Assembly (NCBI GenBank): GCA_045613545.1 | Contig: JAZLBD010000002.1 | Coordinates: 1 to 29,819 of the forward strand | Length of the DNA stretch: 29,819 nt | Source of the DNA: Scatosoma sp045613545 | GTDB lineage: Bacteria > Bacillota > Clostridia > Christensenellales > Borkfalkiaceae | Reading direction: 5' to 3' | Part shown: one piece after another, positions 1 to 8,379 of the stretch | Numbering within the stretch: position 1 is the first letter of the stretch | Layout of the letters: every line of letters begins with the position of its first letter | The notes under the pieces: generated by a model | What the model saw: the letters and a program-made list of their open reading frames with translations, nothing else | The model's database searches: none | Told to the model about the DNA's origin: nothing | Made by a program: the position numbers and the translations under genes

Positions 1-101
<101 letters not shown>

Positions 102-110
102 TTCAACAAG

Positions 111-142
111 AAGAAGTCTTGCTATCGCTAGACTTCTTTTCT
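111..142 (+). terminator. Rho-independent terminator of the rRNA operon
   Basis: A 9-bp inverted repeat (111-119 with 130-138) encloses a 10-base loop and runs into a T-rich tract, immediately downstream of the 5S gene. Confidence 0.85.
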
Positions 143-275
143 TTTTATACGAAATAGAGAGATCTGTTAGAATGTTCTTTTCCTTTTTAGATAAAATTAC
201 TTAAAAAAGGGGGGGCGTTTTTTATTTATAAGCGGATTTTTATTATTATTTTTTTCAAAATAAAATAATAATCTT

Positions 276-287
276 GTTCATATGAAC
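276..287. promoter_or_regulatory. Perfect 12-bp palindrome, possible operator
   Basis: GTTCATATGAAC is perfectly self-complementary and lies 7 bp upstream of the -35 box of the transporter promoter. This position suits a repressor or activator site. The binding protein is unknown. Confidence 0.4.
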
Positions 288-294
288 ATTTTGC

Positions 295-323
295 TTGACA
301 AAAAATGAATGAAATGGTACAAT
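295..323 (+). promoter_or_regulatory. Sigma-A promoter of the ABC transporter operon
   Basis: TTGACA (295-300) is followed by a 17-bp spacer and TACAAT (318-323). The gene's AGGAG (339-343) and ATG (350) follow at the expected distances. Confidence 0.85.
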
Positions 324-349
324 GGGAGCATATTTTTAGGAGAAAATCT

Positions 350-1384
350 ATGGCAAAGAAGAGATGGATAAAAGCGCTCGCGTGCGCCGCGCTTTTTGCA
401 AGCGTGAGTTCTTTCGGTTGCGCCGATTCCTTTTTATATGGTTGTGGAAGTGGGAAGTCGCGCGTGGTTATCTTTGGCGCGACGGAAGAAGAACGTATAC
501 AATTTTTAACCGAAGAGCTCAATAAGAAATTCCCCGAATATGACGTCGTGTTCCAATACGTGGGCACGGGCGAACTGTTTTCGAAATTGCAAGGGGAAAA
601 GAAGAATATTCAATGCGATATCGTGTTCGACGTGGAAACTTGCAACTTCGAATACTTGATAAAAATGCAAAGTGATTTGTTTTTCGACTTAAACGACTTT
701 GATTACTCGATTTATACGGAAGAGGCGCAGGAGTTTACCTCTCGCCATAAAAAGTACGCGCTTTGCGCGAAATTCAATCAATCGGTGCTCGTCAATAAAG
801 CGGTGCTTGCCGAAAAGAACTTGGAAATACCGTCGAGCTATCAAGATCTGTTAAAACCGGCGTATAAAAATCAAATTATGATGCCGAATCCGAAGAGTTC
901 GGGGACGGGGTATTGCTTCTATAACGGCGTGATGTCAGCCATGGGTACCACGGACGGGCTTTCGTATTTTAGGGAACTGACGAAGAATATGAAAGAATAT
1001 ACCTCTTCCGGCTCTGTGCCTACGAAGAGCGTTGATCGTGGCGACGTGGCGATTGGGATTGGTATGCTTTGGCAACAAATGTTGTACAAAAATCAAAACG
1101 ACGATTTAGAGGTCGTCTTTTTGGACAACCAATCGGCTTACACGATCTACGGAATGGGCGTGATCAACGGGCATCAAAACAAGCTCGGCGTCTATGAAGT
1201 TTTTAGCTATTTATTTAACGTTTTGAACAAGGAATGTGTGGAAACGTATACGCCCGATAAGGTATACGCCGACCAAGGCGAGGCTAAAATCCCGAACTAT
1301 CCTACCAACTTCACGGAAATCGACATGCAAGGGTTGTACGATTTCTCAAAAAAACAAGAATTATTGGATCTTTGGACTTTTTAA
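350..1384 (+). CDS. ABC transporter substrate-binding lipoprotein (iron / 2-aminoethylphosphonate-type family)
   Basis: This 344-residue protein has a basic N-terminus, a hydrophobic segment and Cys-containing lipobox-like sites around residues 20-33, so a lipid-anchored extracellular binding protein is likely. The mature part has the look of the FbpA/PhnS class: an early VVIFGATEEE strand, a PNPKSSGTGY segment in the hinge region, and a C-terminal NYPTNFTEID stretch. The start is set at 350 rather than an in-frame ATG at 305, because AGGAG lies 7 bases before it and 305 lies inside the promoter. It is first in an operon with the ATPase (start 2 bases after this stop) and the permease. The true ligand cannot be read from the sequence; phosphonate, phosphocholine-like, polyamine or iron compounds are all possible. 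Confidence 0.85.
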   Translation: MAKKRWIKALACAALFASVSSFGCADSFLYGCGSGKSRVVIFGATEEERIQFLTEELNKKFPEYDVVFQYVGTGELFSKLQGEKKNIQCDIVFDVETCNFEYLIKMQSDLFFDLNDFDYSIYTEEAQEFTSRHKKYALCAKFNQSVLVNKAVLAEKNLEIPSSYQDLLKPAYKNQIMMPNPKSSGTGYCFYNGVMSAMGTTDGLSYFRELTKNMKEYTSSGSVPTKSVDRGDVAIGIGMLWQQMLYKNQNDDLEVVFLDNQSAYTIYGMGVINGHQNKLGVYEVFSYLFNVLNKECVETYTPDKVYADQGEAKIPNYPTNFTEIDMQGLYDFSKKQELLDLWTF

Positions 1385-1386
1385 TT

Positions 1387-2151
1387 ATGGAACAATTACT
1401 CAGCATTCAAAACATCAATAAAAAATACGGTTCAAAAATCGTTTTAGAGGACATCTCTTTTACCGTAAAAAAGGGCGAATTTTTATCTATTTTAGGTCCG
1501 TCGGGGTGCGGGAAAACCACCCTTTTGCGACTTCTTATCGGCATCGAAAGACCGGACAGTGGGTTGATTTTGAAAAACGGGACGGACGTTTCCGACTTTT
1601 CGCCGTTTGAGAGAAATATCGGAATCGTGTTCCAAAACTACGCGTTGTTCCCGAACATGACGGTGTACCAAAACATCGCCTACGCGTTAAAGAGCCGAAA
1701 AATGCCGAAAACTCAAATAGAAGAAAAAGTGAAAGAGATTATCCACATGGTAGAGCTCGACGACCACGTGTATAAAAAACCGCACCAGCTTTCGGGCGGA
1801 CAACAACAACGGGTGGCGATTGCGCGCACGTTGGTGTTAAATCCCGACGTTATCTTGTTTGACGAACCCATGTCCGCGTTGGACGCCGATATTAAGGTGG
1901 TGCTTCGTAAACTACTCAAGGATATCCAAAAGCAGTACGGCATCACGATGATCTACGTCACGCACGATCAAGAAGAGGCGTTCGCTTTGTCCGATCGCGT
2001 GATGCTTCTCAACGATTCGAGAATTGAACAGTTCACGACGCCGGCGGAAATGTATAATTGCCCCGCGTCTGCATTCGTGAAAAAGTTTATCGTGCATCAT
2101 TTAGACGAAAAAGTTCGCTCCATCGAGGAAAACATACAATGGAAAAAGTAA
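1387..2151 (+). CDS. ABC transporter ATP-binding protein (PotA/FbpC/PhnT-like)
   Basis: This 254-residue ATPase would power the importer from the cytoplasmic face. All ABC motifs are present: Walker A GPSGCGKTT (residues 37-45), Q-loop VFQNYALFPN (about 81-90), signature LSGGQQQR (135-142), Walker B VILFDEP (155-161) with the D-loop SALD, and H-loop VTHDQEEA. The C-terminal extension is short, shorter than a full TOBE domain as found in PotA. The start at 1387 aligns with family N-termini; an in-frame ATG at 1372 would overlap the previous gene. No strong Shine-Dalgarno sequence is seen, so translational coupling to the upstream gene is likely. The 3' end overlaps the permease start by 13 bases. 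Confidence 0.93.
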   Translation: MEQLLSIQNINKKYGSKIVLEDISFTVKKGEFLSILGPSGCGKTTLLRLLIGIERPDSGLILKNGTDVSDFSPFERNIGIVFQNYALFPNMTVYQNIAYALKSRKMPKTQIEEKVKEIIHMVELDDHVYKKPHQLSGGQQQRVAIARTLVLNPDVILFDEPMSALDADIKVVLRKLLKDIQKQYGITMIYVTHDQEEAFALSDRVMLLNDSRIEQFTTPAEMYNCPASAFVKKFIVHHLDEKVRSIEENIQWKK

Positions 2152-4703
2152 ATATTCTCCAAAAAACGGGTAAAGCGTTGAAACGGGAATATTTAAGAAT
2201 GATCGGTATTGGTTGTTTGATCCTCTTTTCCTTGTTGCCCCTCGTCACTTTACTCTTTCATATCTCCGGCAAGGATTTGCGTTTCGTATTTAAGGACGCA
2301 AACTTTTTTAGCGCGCTGGGGAATTCCCTTTTATATTCGTTGCTCGCAACGATTTTTGCCGTGTTCTTGGCGCTTATGACCGCTTATTTTTTGAACCGTT
2401 CGAGTTTGAAAGGGAAACCCGTATTCGTGCTACTCCTCACCCTTGGTATGCTCGTTCCCTCGCTCTCTATCGGGCTTGGGATTCGGACGCTGTTTGGGAA
2501 GAACGGATTTTTGTCCGTCTTTTTAGGGATCGAACGGGAGGCGATCGGTATGACGGGGCTTGTGCTCGGCGCGGTGATCGTAGCGTTCCCCTCTTCCTTT
2601 TTAATCCTTTACGACGCGTTGCGCTACGAGGATAAACGCCCTTACGACGCCGCGGAAATTATGGGGATTTCTCGGATTAGTACCTTTTTTAAGGTGACGT
2701 TGCCCTACTTAAAAATGCCTCTTATCTCCGCGTTTTTTGCTGGGTTTACCCTCGTCTTTTCCGATTACGGCGTACCCATGGAAGTGGCGGGAAAGATAAA
2801 GACCCTACCCATGTACTTGTATGAGCAGGTTTTGTCCTCGTATCAATACGGTAGGGGCGCGATTGCGGGGACGTTCTTGTTGCTTCCCGCCGTACTTTCT
2901 TTCGTGTTTGATTTCATCTTCAAAGAGACGACGAGTGGGGAAAACAACGAACAGCTATTAAGGAGCAAGCGTTCGTTCAATATTTTATCGGCGATCGTCG
3001 TTTCGCTCGTGGCGGTGGGGTTGTTCTTACCGCAACTCTCGTTCATTGCGCTCTCCGTTTTTAAGGCGTTCCCGAAAGATTTGGGGCTTACCCTTTCCAA
3101 CTTCAAACTCCTCTTTACCGATCGGCAAGGGCTGGGGCTTTTGAGTTATTTGCAGAATTCCTTGTTCATCGCTTGTTTGACGGGCGTGGTGGGGACGATA
3201 TTCGCCTATTTTTTGGGCTATCTTTCCGTGCGAAAGGAAGGGAAGATGGGGAAAATCATCAATTTTCTTGCGATGAGCACGATTGCAATCCCCGGGATCG
3301 TGCTTGGTATTGGATATATTTTCCTCTTTTCCTCCACGCGCGGGTATTTTTATGGAACGGTTTTGATTTTGATGGCGGTAAATATTTTTCACTTTATCGG
3401 CTCGCCCTATTTGATGGCGAAAAACTGCCTCTCTAAAATCAATAAAGACTACGAACTGATCGGCGAAACACTGGGGATTTCGAAAATCAAAATTATCTTC
3501 AAAGTGGTAGTGGCGAACTCCATTCCCACCCTGCTTGAAATGTTTTCTTATCTGTTTCTCAACAGTATGATCACCATTTCCGCCGTTGCGTTCCTTTGCA
3601 CGTACAGTTCGCAACCGCTCTCAATTTTAATCAACGTCTACGAGAAGAACGGGAACTACGAAATGCAGGCGACGATCTCCGTCACACTCCTCATCGTCAA
3701 CGTGCTTTTCAAAACGCTACTCAATCTATGCACAAAAATTATACAAAAAAGCAAAAGGAAGAAGGATGAAACTATGCAATTAACCAGATACGAATTTGAC
3801 TTATTGACCTATCTCGAAAAGAACGGCAAGGGCAGATATACTCAACGTTTCTTATCGAACGAACTCAAAGTTTCGGTGGGGACGATCAACAAGATTATTA
3901 GCGACCTTTTGGACGCCAACGCCATTCAAATGACGATGTCCTCCGAGCTCGAGATTACCGAGCAAGGGTTAAAACGCCTCGAACCGTATAAAGTGCGCAA
4001 GGCGATTATCTTTGCGGCGGGGTTCGGCTCGCGTATGGCGCCCGTCACCCTCGACACCCCCAAACCCCTCGTCAAGGTCAACGGCGTGCGAATGATCGAC
4101 ACCTTACTTGACGCGCTCGTTGCGAAAGGCATTAAAAATATTACCATCGTGCGCGGATATAAAAAGGAAAAATTCAACGAGCTTTTGGAGAAATATCCCT
4201 TCCTGCAATTCGTCGACAACGACGAATTTAACGTGACGAACAATATTTCCTCCGCAATGAAAGTGGTGGATATTATCGATCGTTGCTATATTTGTGAGGC
4301 GGATCTTTTGATTTCAAACCCCGAAATTATCCGCAAGTACGAATACACCACCAACTACTTGGGTGCAAAAGTCAACGAGACGGACGACTGGTGTTTCAAG
4401 AAGGTCAACGGGTATATCGGTGATTATAAACAAGGGGGCGAGGACTGTTATCAAGCGTACGGGATTTCGTTCTGGAACGAGGCGGATAGCAATCGCTTAA
4501 AGGCGGATTTGAAAAAATTATATTTAAGCCGTGGCGGAAAGGAATATTTCTGGGAAGCGTGCGCCTTGAAGGTGAATAAGAACGCGTATAAAATTCAAAT
4601 CCGAAACTGCCATAAATCGGACATCGTCGAAATTGATAATTTCAGCGAACTTGTGGCGATCGACGCAAGCTACGCCGACTATCCCAAGCACGGCGAATTT
4701 TAA
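2139..4703 (+). CDS. Fused ABC permease + winged-helix/LicC-like nucleotidyltransferase
   Basis: This is a single uninterrupted 854-codon frame. Residues 1-545 form a tandem permease of the PhnU-V/FbpB type: membrane segments begin at about residue 21, and two EAA-like coupling loops lie at about 170-190 (YDAAEIMGIS) and 438-460 (YELIGETLGIS). Residues 546-618 resemble a winged helix (TQRFLSNELKVSVGTINKII). Residues 620-854 resemble LicC/phosphocholine cytidylyltransferases: AAGFGSRM at 626-633, TPKPLVKVNG, and an EADL acidic site near 720 where LicC has DAD. The ribosome binding site is GAGGA at 2125-2129. A second site plus ATG stands exactly at the domain junction (3774), so the two halves may also be made separately. 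A recent fusion, a lost stop codon or a sequencing indel could each explain the join. Confidence 0.85.
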   Translation: MEKVNILQKTGKALKREYLRMIGIGCLILFSLLPLVTLLFHISGKDLRFVFKDANFFSALGNSLLYSLLATIFAVFLALMTAYFLNRSSLKGKPVFVLLLTLGMLVPSLSIGLGIRTLFGKNGFLSVFLGIEREAIGMTGLVLGAVIVAFPSSFLILYDALRYEDKRPYDAAEIMGISRISTFFKVTLPYLKMPLISAFFAGFTLVFSDYGVPMEVAGKIKTLPMYLYEQVLSSYQYGRGAIAGTFLLLPAVLSFVFDFIFKETTSGENNEQLLRSKRSFNILSAIVVSLVAVGLFLPQLSFIALSVFKAFPKDLGLTLSNFKLLFTDRQGLGLLSYLQNSLFIACLTGVVGTIFAYFLGYLSVRKEGKMGKIINFLAMSTIAIPGIVLGIGYIFLFSSTRGYFYGTVLILMAVNIFHFIGSPYLMAKNCLSKINKDYELIGETLGISKIKIIFKVVVANSIPTLLEMFSYLFLNSMITISAVAFLCTYSSQPLSILINVYEKNGNYEMQATISVTLLIVNVLFKTLLNLCTKIIQKSKRKKDETMQLTRYEFDLLTYLEKNGKGRYTQRFLSNELKVSVGTINKIISDLLDANAIQMTMSSELEITEQGLKRLEPYKVRKAIIFAAGFGSRMAPVTLDTPKPLVKVNGVRMIDTLLDALVAKGIKNITIVRGYKKEKFNELLEKYPFLQFVDNDEFNVTNNISSAMKVVDIIDRCYICEADLLISNPEIIRKYEYTTNYLGAKVNETDDWCFKKVNGYIGDYKQGGEDCYQAYGISFWNEADSNRLKADLKKLYLSRGGKEYFWEACALKVNKNAYKIQIRNCHKSDIVEIDNFSELVAIDASYADYPKHGEF
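3762..3776 (+). promoter_or_regulatory. Internal ribosome binding site and ATG at the permease/cytidylyltransferase junction
   Basis: AAGGA (3762-3766) lies 7 bases before an in-frame ATG (3774-3776). Starting here would give a 309-residue wHTH-nucleotidyltransferase, which is the natural length of a stand-alone protein. A TGA in the +1 frame sits just upstream (3766-3768), where a separate permease gene would be expected to end. Confidence 0.55.
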
Positions 4704-4721
4704 TCTGCATGGGAAAGAACG

Positions 4722-5447
4722 ATGACAAACGATGAAAAAATAGAAAGCTACGCAAAGGAAAATCCGCTTCTTTACGCCGACGTGCTTGAATGTGTAAAAA
4801 AAGGCTCGGCGCGGGTAGAATACGCGGAAGCGGACGGTATTTTGCTCGCCGAAAAGGATAGCGATATTTATATGTTCGCGTGTAAAAGCGAGGGGGCAGG
4901 GTTGCGAATACTTGCGAATTTGCCCCGAGAAAGACTCGTAGAAAAAAGCGCTTTGATCGTGTCGCACGGAGCGATTTCCGACGCTTGTATTAAGACGGTT
5001 TATCCCGTGCAAAGCGAAACCCCTTGCTATCAAGCGGTGTATGAAAAGGAAACGATTGCCCCCGTGGGGAATCTTACCTACGCCTTTCCCACCGACGAAC
5101 AACTTGCGCGCATTATCGAGGTTTACGATCGAGAGTCCCCTGAGAATTTAAGGCTGTTGCATATAAGAAAGCAAATTATTTGCGCCCATAACGAACAAGG
5201 GGAATGGGTCGGTTTTATCGGACGGCACCCTGAGGGAAGTATGGGGCTACTCCTCATTTTTCCTGAGCAAAGAAACAAAGGGTATGCCTTTGCGCTGGAA
5301 ACTTACCTTATCCAAACGATTCTAAAAGAGGGGAGACTCCCTTACGCGCATATCGTCGAGGATAACGTGGCGTCATTGCATTTGCAACGAAAACTTGGGT
5401 TTTCGGTGGCGAGCGAAAAGGTGGTTTGGAATAGAATTGCAAAATAA
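4722..5447 (+). CDS. GNAT-family N-acetyltransferase
   Basis: This 241-residue protein carries the acetyl-CoA site of the GNAT fold near its C-terminus. A beta-strand LLLIFPEQRNKGYAFALE (motif A, with R/Q-x-x-G-x-A) is followed by HIVEDNVASLHLQRKLGF (motif B). The N-terminal about 130 residues are less conserved and may be a substrate-recognition domain of the FR47/YnaD-like type. The gene begins 18 bases after the permease-cytidylyltransferase stop on the same strand and probably belongs to that operon. The substrate is unknown; an amine or amino acid is typical. The start at 4722 has only a weak GGGAAAG upstream. Confidence 0.75.
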   Translation: MTNDEKIESYAKENPLLYADVLECVKKGSARVEYAEADGILLAEKDSDIYMFACKSEGAGLRILANLPRERLVEKSALIVSHGAISDACIKTVYPVQSETPCYQAVYEKETIAPVGNLTYAFPTDEQLARIIEVYDRESPENLRLLHIRKQIICAHNEQGEWVGFIGRHPEGSMGLLLIFPEQRNKGYAFALETYLIQTILKEGRLPYAHIVEDNVASLHLQRKLGFSVASEKVVWNRIAK

Positions 5448-5460
5448 CGAAGCGTGTATT

Positions 5461-6099
5461 ATGAAAAGACGATTACATATTACGAACGGCGCGTATTTTA
5501 ACGAATATTTTATCAAAACCTACGGCGAAAACGCCGTCCCGTTCAACGAAGCGATGATGGACGGAGAAACGACGGAGGAAATTTATAGCGACGCGTTCAT
5601 ACGCTTGCGCGCAAACGAGCTTGGCGTAAGCGAGGAAATATACCGCTCGAAAATGGACGTTTACCACGCTTTAAGCAAAGGGGGGATAGACGAACTGCAC
5701 CTTTGGTTTGGGAAAGATGCCTTTTGTCAAATGAATTTGCTCACCTTACTCGCCTATGTAGAGCAGATCGGATACGCAGGCGAAGTCACGCTTCATACCA
5801 TCGACGACGAAACCTTTCAAATGATAGGCGACGAAAAGAGGGTGATCCTTGGCGAATATAGAACGATTTTTGAAGAGATTTTCGTATGCAAACGGTTTCC
5901 GATGACGTTGGGGGTTTTAGAGGAAGACGGGATACGGCTCTATTTTGATTATCATTCCCCCAATGGCAAACTTGTCCGCCTCGTTAAGAAAAATGCGGAT
6001 AAAGATAGAGGGGCGCTCGTGCGGTTGCTAATGGAAAATTCCAAAGAATACGGACTGTCCGATTTGCAAGCGGAAAAAATCATCGACATGTATCTATAA
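5461..6099 (+). CDS. DUF1835-like conserved protein
   Basis: This 212-residue soluble protein starts RLHITNGAYFNEYF, contains FNEAMMDG in the position of the DUF1835 'W-x-D-x-x-x-x-G-P' region, and has a DELHLWFGKDAFCQMNLL strand-helix resembling the DUF1835 'LWFG-x-D-x-F-x-Q-x-x-L' core. These are remembered family features, not a database hit. The molecular function of the family is not established. The ATG at 5461 is chosen because it begins the conserved strand; the frame is open further upstream but overlaps the GNAT gene. The gap to the GNAT stop is 13 bases, so they are probably co-transcribed. A terminator follows directly. Confidence 0.6.
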   Translation: MKRRLHITNGAYFNEYFIKTYGENAVPFNEAMMDGETTEEIYSDAFIRLRANELGVSEEIYRSKMDVYHALSKGGIDELHLWFGKDAFCQMNLLTLLAYVEQIGYAGEVTLHTIDDETFQMIGDEKRVILGEYRTIFEEIFVCKRFPMTLGVLEEDGIRLYFDYHSPNGKLVRLVKKNADKDRGALVRLLMENSKEYGLSDLQAEKIIDMYL

Positions 6100-6101
6100 C
6101 G

Positions 6102-6137
6102 AAAAAAGGCTACGAATGATCATTAGCCTTTTTTTTA
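6102..6137. terminator. Bidirectional terminator between convergent genes
   Basis: An 11-bp inverted repeat (6102-6112 with 6124-6134) has an A-tract on the left and a T-tract on the right. It can end both the plus-strand operon and the minus-strand NlpC/P60 gene. Confidence 0.85.
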
Positions 6138-6995
6138 TTACACGAAACGTCTGGCTTCGATATAATACGACCAGCGCAAATCGGACATTTTTTCGATGCG
6201 CGCGTAATCGCTTGCGGTATGCAAAATATACCCCTTGCCCAGATAGATCGCCACGTGGCCAATCCGTTCGATTCCCGTAAGGTAGTAGCGAGTCTCGTTG
6301 GTGTAATAGATACAATCCCCACGGGATAAGTCGCTCGGAGGAACGTATTTCCCTTGTCGAATTTGCGTTCTCGTTGTAGTGTTCAAAAGCACGCCCGCGC
6401 CGTAATAAAAGGCGTATTGCGTGAGGGAAGAACAGTCGAATTTCAAAGCGGTAAACCCAGCCAAAAAATTCCCTTTCCCATCGTGCAGACGGACTGCGCC
6501 GTACACGTAGGGAACACCGAGGGTGAGATATCCTTTTGCAAGCACCGCCTCTACGACGGGGTTTTCGCTTTTTTCCAAGGCAAACGTTTTGGTGTAGGCG
6601 GAGGATATGTATCCCGTTTTATTTTTATAGGTGATTTGATACCAACCGTCTTTTTCTTCGCTCACCGCGTACATGGTTCCCTTTTCTACCTGTCCAAGCG
6701 ATGCGTATCCTCGCCCTGCGCCCGCGCGGACGTTCACGGAATTTGCCGTACATTCGACGTATAAGGCTTTTTCCACGACGGGAGGCGTTTCTACGGGCGG
6801 AGAAGGAGGAGTTTCCGGCAACGGCTCTTCTTCTACGGGTGGAAGCGTAGGAGACTCCGGCAACGGTTCTTCTTCTGCGGGCGGAAGAGAAGGGTCTTCC
6901 GGTTGGGAATTTGCGGTTTTTTTACAACCGGCAAAGTGGACTAAAAGCATCACGCAAGCCATTAAGCAAGAAGTTAAGCGTCGTATTTTCATCAT
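6138..6995 (-). CDS. NlpC/P60 cell-wall hydrolase lipoprotein with SH3b domain
   Basis: This 285-residue secreted peptidase is likely to cut stem peptides in peptidoglycan. A signal peptide ends in the lipobox HFAGC (Cys24). Then comes a Pro/Glu-rich spacer with two imperfect repeats (EEEPLPESPTLPPV and EEEPLPETPPSPPV, residues 41-68), a bacterial SH3 domain (about 78-140, NSVNVRAGAGRGYASLG), and an NlpC/P60 domain (about 150-285). The catalytic triad is visible: Cys188 in FDCSSL, His247 in GHVAIYLG and His259 in ILHTAS. GGAG lies 5 bases before the first of two adjacent Met codons; the second Met (6992) has the better spacing. The gene is monocistronic, with its own promoter and terminator. 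Confidence 0.9.
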   Translation of the reverse strand: MMKIRRLTSCLMACVMLLVHFAGCKKTANSQPEDPSLPPAEEEPLPESPTLPPVEEEPLPETPPSPPVETPPVVEKALYVECTANSVNVRAGAGRGYASLGQVEKGTMYAVSEEKDGWYQITYKNKTGYISSAYTKTFALEKSENPVVEAVLAKGYLTLGVPYVYGAVRLHDGKGNFLAGFTALKFDCSSLTQYAFYYGAGVLLNTTTRTQIRQGKYVPPSDLSRGDCIYYTNETRYYLTGIERIGHVAIYLGKGYILHTASDYARIEKMSDLRWSYYIEARRFV

Positions 6996-7024
6996 AAACT
7001 CTCCTTTTGATAAAATGCAATCCC

Positions 7025-7053
7025 ATTATAAAGGGAATATCGCCCTTTGGGAA
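7025..7053 (-). promoter_or_regulatory. Promoter of the NlpC/P60 gene
   Basis: On the minus strand TTCCCA (7053-7048) is followed by a 17-bp spacer and a perfect TATAAT (7030-7025), about 30 bp upstream of the start codon. Confidence 0.6.
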
Positions 7054-7156
7054 CACGGAAGTTTTGGAAAGAATGGGAAATATAGGGAAGTATGGAAAGG
7101 GGAGCGGTTTTTTTGGGAAGAAAGGAAATATTTTCCCGCTTGCCGAGAAGAAACGG

Positions 7157-7185
7157 TTGCGCGTTAGAGGGTTTTATGGTATACT
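7157..7185 (+). promoter_or_regulatory. Promoter of the 7.2-8.1 kb gene pair
   Basis: A weak TTGCGC (7157-7162), a 17-bp spacer and TATACT (7180-7185) with an extended TGG just before the -10 box. It lies 30 bp upstream of the ATG at 7216. Confidence 0.6.
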
Positions 7186-7215
7186 TTTAACGAACAAACG
7201 AAAGGCGGAATCGGT

Positions 7216-7419
7216 ATGTCGAAATTAGATTTATTAAAATTACTGGAAAGTTTCGAGGGGGAAGTGGAAATTGCCGACTTTTCGCCCGAGGAACTGCAAG
7301 AGATTTTAGAACGCTTGCAAAACGGCGACGAACCTATGAGTCAGGAAGAGTTTAAGAAAAAATATTTCGAATTTTACGACGACGTCAAAGACAAAACCCT
7401 TAAAAAACAGGATTGGTAA
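7216..7419 (+). CDS. Small acidic protein of unknown function
   Basis: This 67-residue protein is rich in Glu/Asp/Lys and predicted helical: SKLDLLKLLESFEGEVEIAD, then FSPEELQEILERLQNGDEP, then a helix ending DKTLKKQDW. I do not recognise a family. It is kept as a real gene because it has a promoter, an AAAGG upstream, a codon pattern like its neighbours, and a stop one base before the ATG of the HAD phosphatase, which suggests co-translation with it. It could be a small partner of that enzyme; this is inference from position only. Confidence 0.65.
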   Translation: MSKLDLLKLLESFEGEVEIADFSPEELQEILERLQNGDEPMSQEEFKKKYFEFYDDVKDKTLKKQDW

Positions 7420-7420
7420 A

Positions 7421-8119
7421 ATGCAAGGAATCAAATGGATTATTTTCGATGCCGATCATACGTTGATTGATTATGATAAAGACGAGCGAAATGCGTTTGC
7501 CCGTCTTTATTCTGCGTTCGGTGTAGAACCGACGCAACCGCTTATTGATTATTCCCACGTCCTTTCCTATAAAGTTTGGGAAGAGGTGGGGCTTTGTAGA
7601 GTGGACACCCCCGAAATTCAACGCGCCTACCACGATCTTTACCGTTCGCACCTGCGGATTTTATTCCCGAGAATTTTTGAAAAATTTGGACTTGATTTGC
7701 CCGTGGGAGAGGTGGCAAACCGTTTTTTGGAAGAGCTTTGTAAAGAGGGATACGCGGTGGACGGCGCGCACAAGCTCTTGACCGACCTTTCTAAAAACTA
7801 CCGTATCGCAATCGCTACGAACGGGCTTTCTTCCATACAAAGGGGTAGGCTTGCGCCGTTTGAAAAATACACGAAACGATTTTTCATCTCCGAGGAAATG
7901 GGAACGATTAAACCAAGCGTGGGATTTTTCGCGCGAATGGTTGGCGAATTACAAGCAGAAAAAGAGGAATGTTTGATGGTGGGAGATTCGATCGTTTCGG
8001 ATATAGACGGCGCGCTTTCGTTTGGAATGTCCGCCGTATGGTTTAACCCCAAAGGAATGAAAAGGGGGACACCGTGTCCACAAATAACCGCTCTTTTGGA
8101 GCTAAAACGTCTATTATAG
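7421..8119 (+). CDS. HAD-superfamily hydrolase, YjjG-like nucleotidase
   Basis: This 232-residue phosphatase has all four HAD motifs: IIFDADHTL (Asp10 nucleophile, Asp12), ATNG (motif II Thr), GTIKPS (motif III Lys) and MVGDSIVSDIDGA (motif IV). A helical C1 cap lies between motifs I and II. Overall layout and length match the YjjG/noncanonical pyrimidine nucleotidase group, which dephosphorylates (d)UMP, dTMP and modified nucleotides; other small phosphoesters cannot be excluded. It begins one base after the small upstream gene and is followed by a terminator. Confidence 0.85.
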   Translation: MQGIKWIIFDADHTLIDYDKDERNAFARLYSAFGVEPTQPLIDYSHVLSYKVWEEVGLCRVDTPEIQRAYHDLYRSHLRILFPRIFEKFGLDLPVGEVANRFLEELCKEGYAVDGAHKLLTDLSKNYRIAIATNGLSSIQRGRLAPFEKYTKRFFISEEMGTIKPSVGFFARMVGELQAEKEECLMVGDSIVSDIDGALSFGMSAVWFNPKGMKRGTPCPQITALLELKRLL

Positions 8120-8150
8120 AAAAGGCAAAATCGACGTTTTTATGCAACGT

Positions 8151-8190
8151 AAAAGGATAACGAAAATTTTTCGTTATCCTTTCTTTTTAT
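8151..8190 (+). terminator. Terminator after the HAD gene
   Basis: A 12-bp stem (8152-8163 with 8171-8182) with an A/T inner loop is followed by a T-rich tract. Confidence 0.8.
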
Positions 8191-8353
8191 GATACGCAAA
8201 GGCATAGTTTATTGAATCGAATAATCTTTCCACGAAAAAGGTTTGATCGTTGTTTAGGATAATTAAACTTCCTCCTAGGAGGTCTTCGTCGTAATAGGAA
8301 GTTCTTCCGCTTTTAATACCGTAGCACAGTAAAATGTCTTGGTAGTCTATCAT
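8174..8353 (-). CDS. Doubtful small ORF between two terminators
   Basis: This is a 59-codon frame starting at ATG 8353 (MIDYQDILLCYGIKSG...). The composition looks protein-like, with an acidic/aromatic middle and a Lys-rich end. However, no Shine-Dalgarno sequence is visible, it starts after the glyS terminator, and its last codons lie in the terminator of the convergent HAD gene. It may be a remnant or a chance ORF. Nothing else is seen in 8191-8379. Confidence 0.25.
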   Translation of the reverse strand: MIDYQDILLCYGIKSGRTSYYDEDLLGGSLIILNNDQTFFVERLFDSINYAFAYHKKKG

Positions 8354-8379
8354 AAAAGAGTTCAAATGGTCGTGTCCGT

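Noticed and set aside
7007..7228. 73-codon plus-strand frame upstream of the small acidic gene
   Set aside because: It runs through the promoter of the next gene and overlaps the promoter and leader of the NlpC/P60 gene, with no ribosome binding site.
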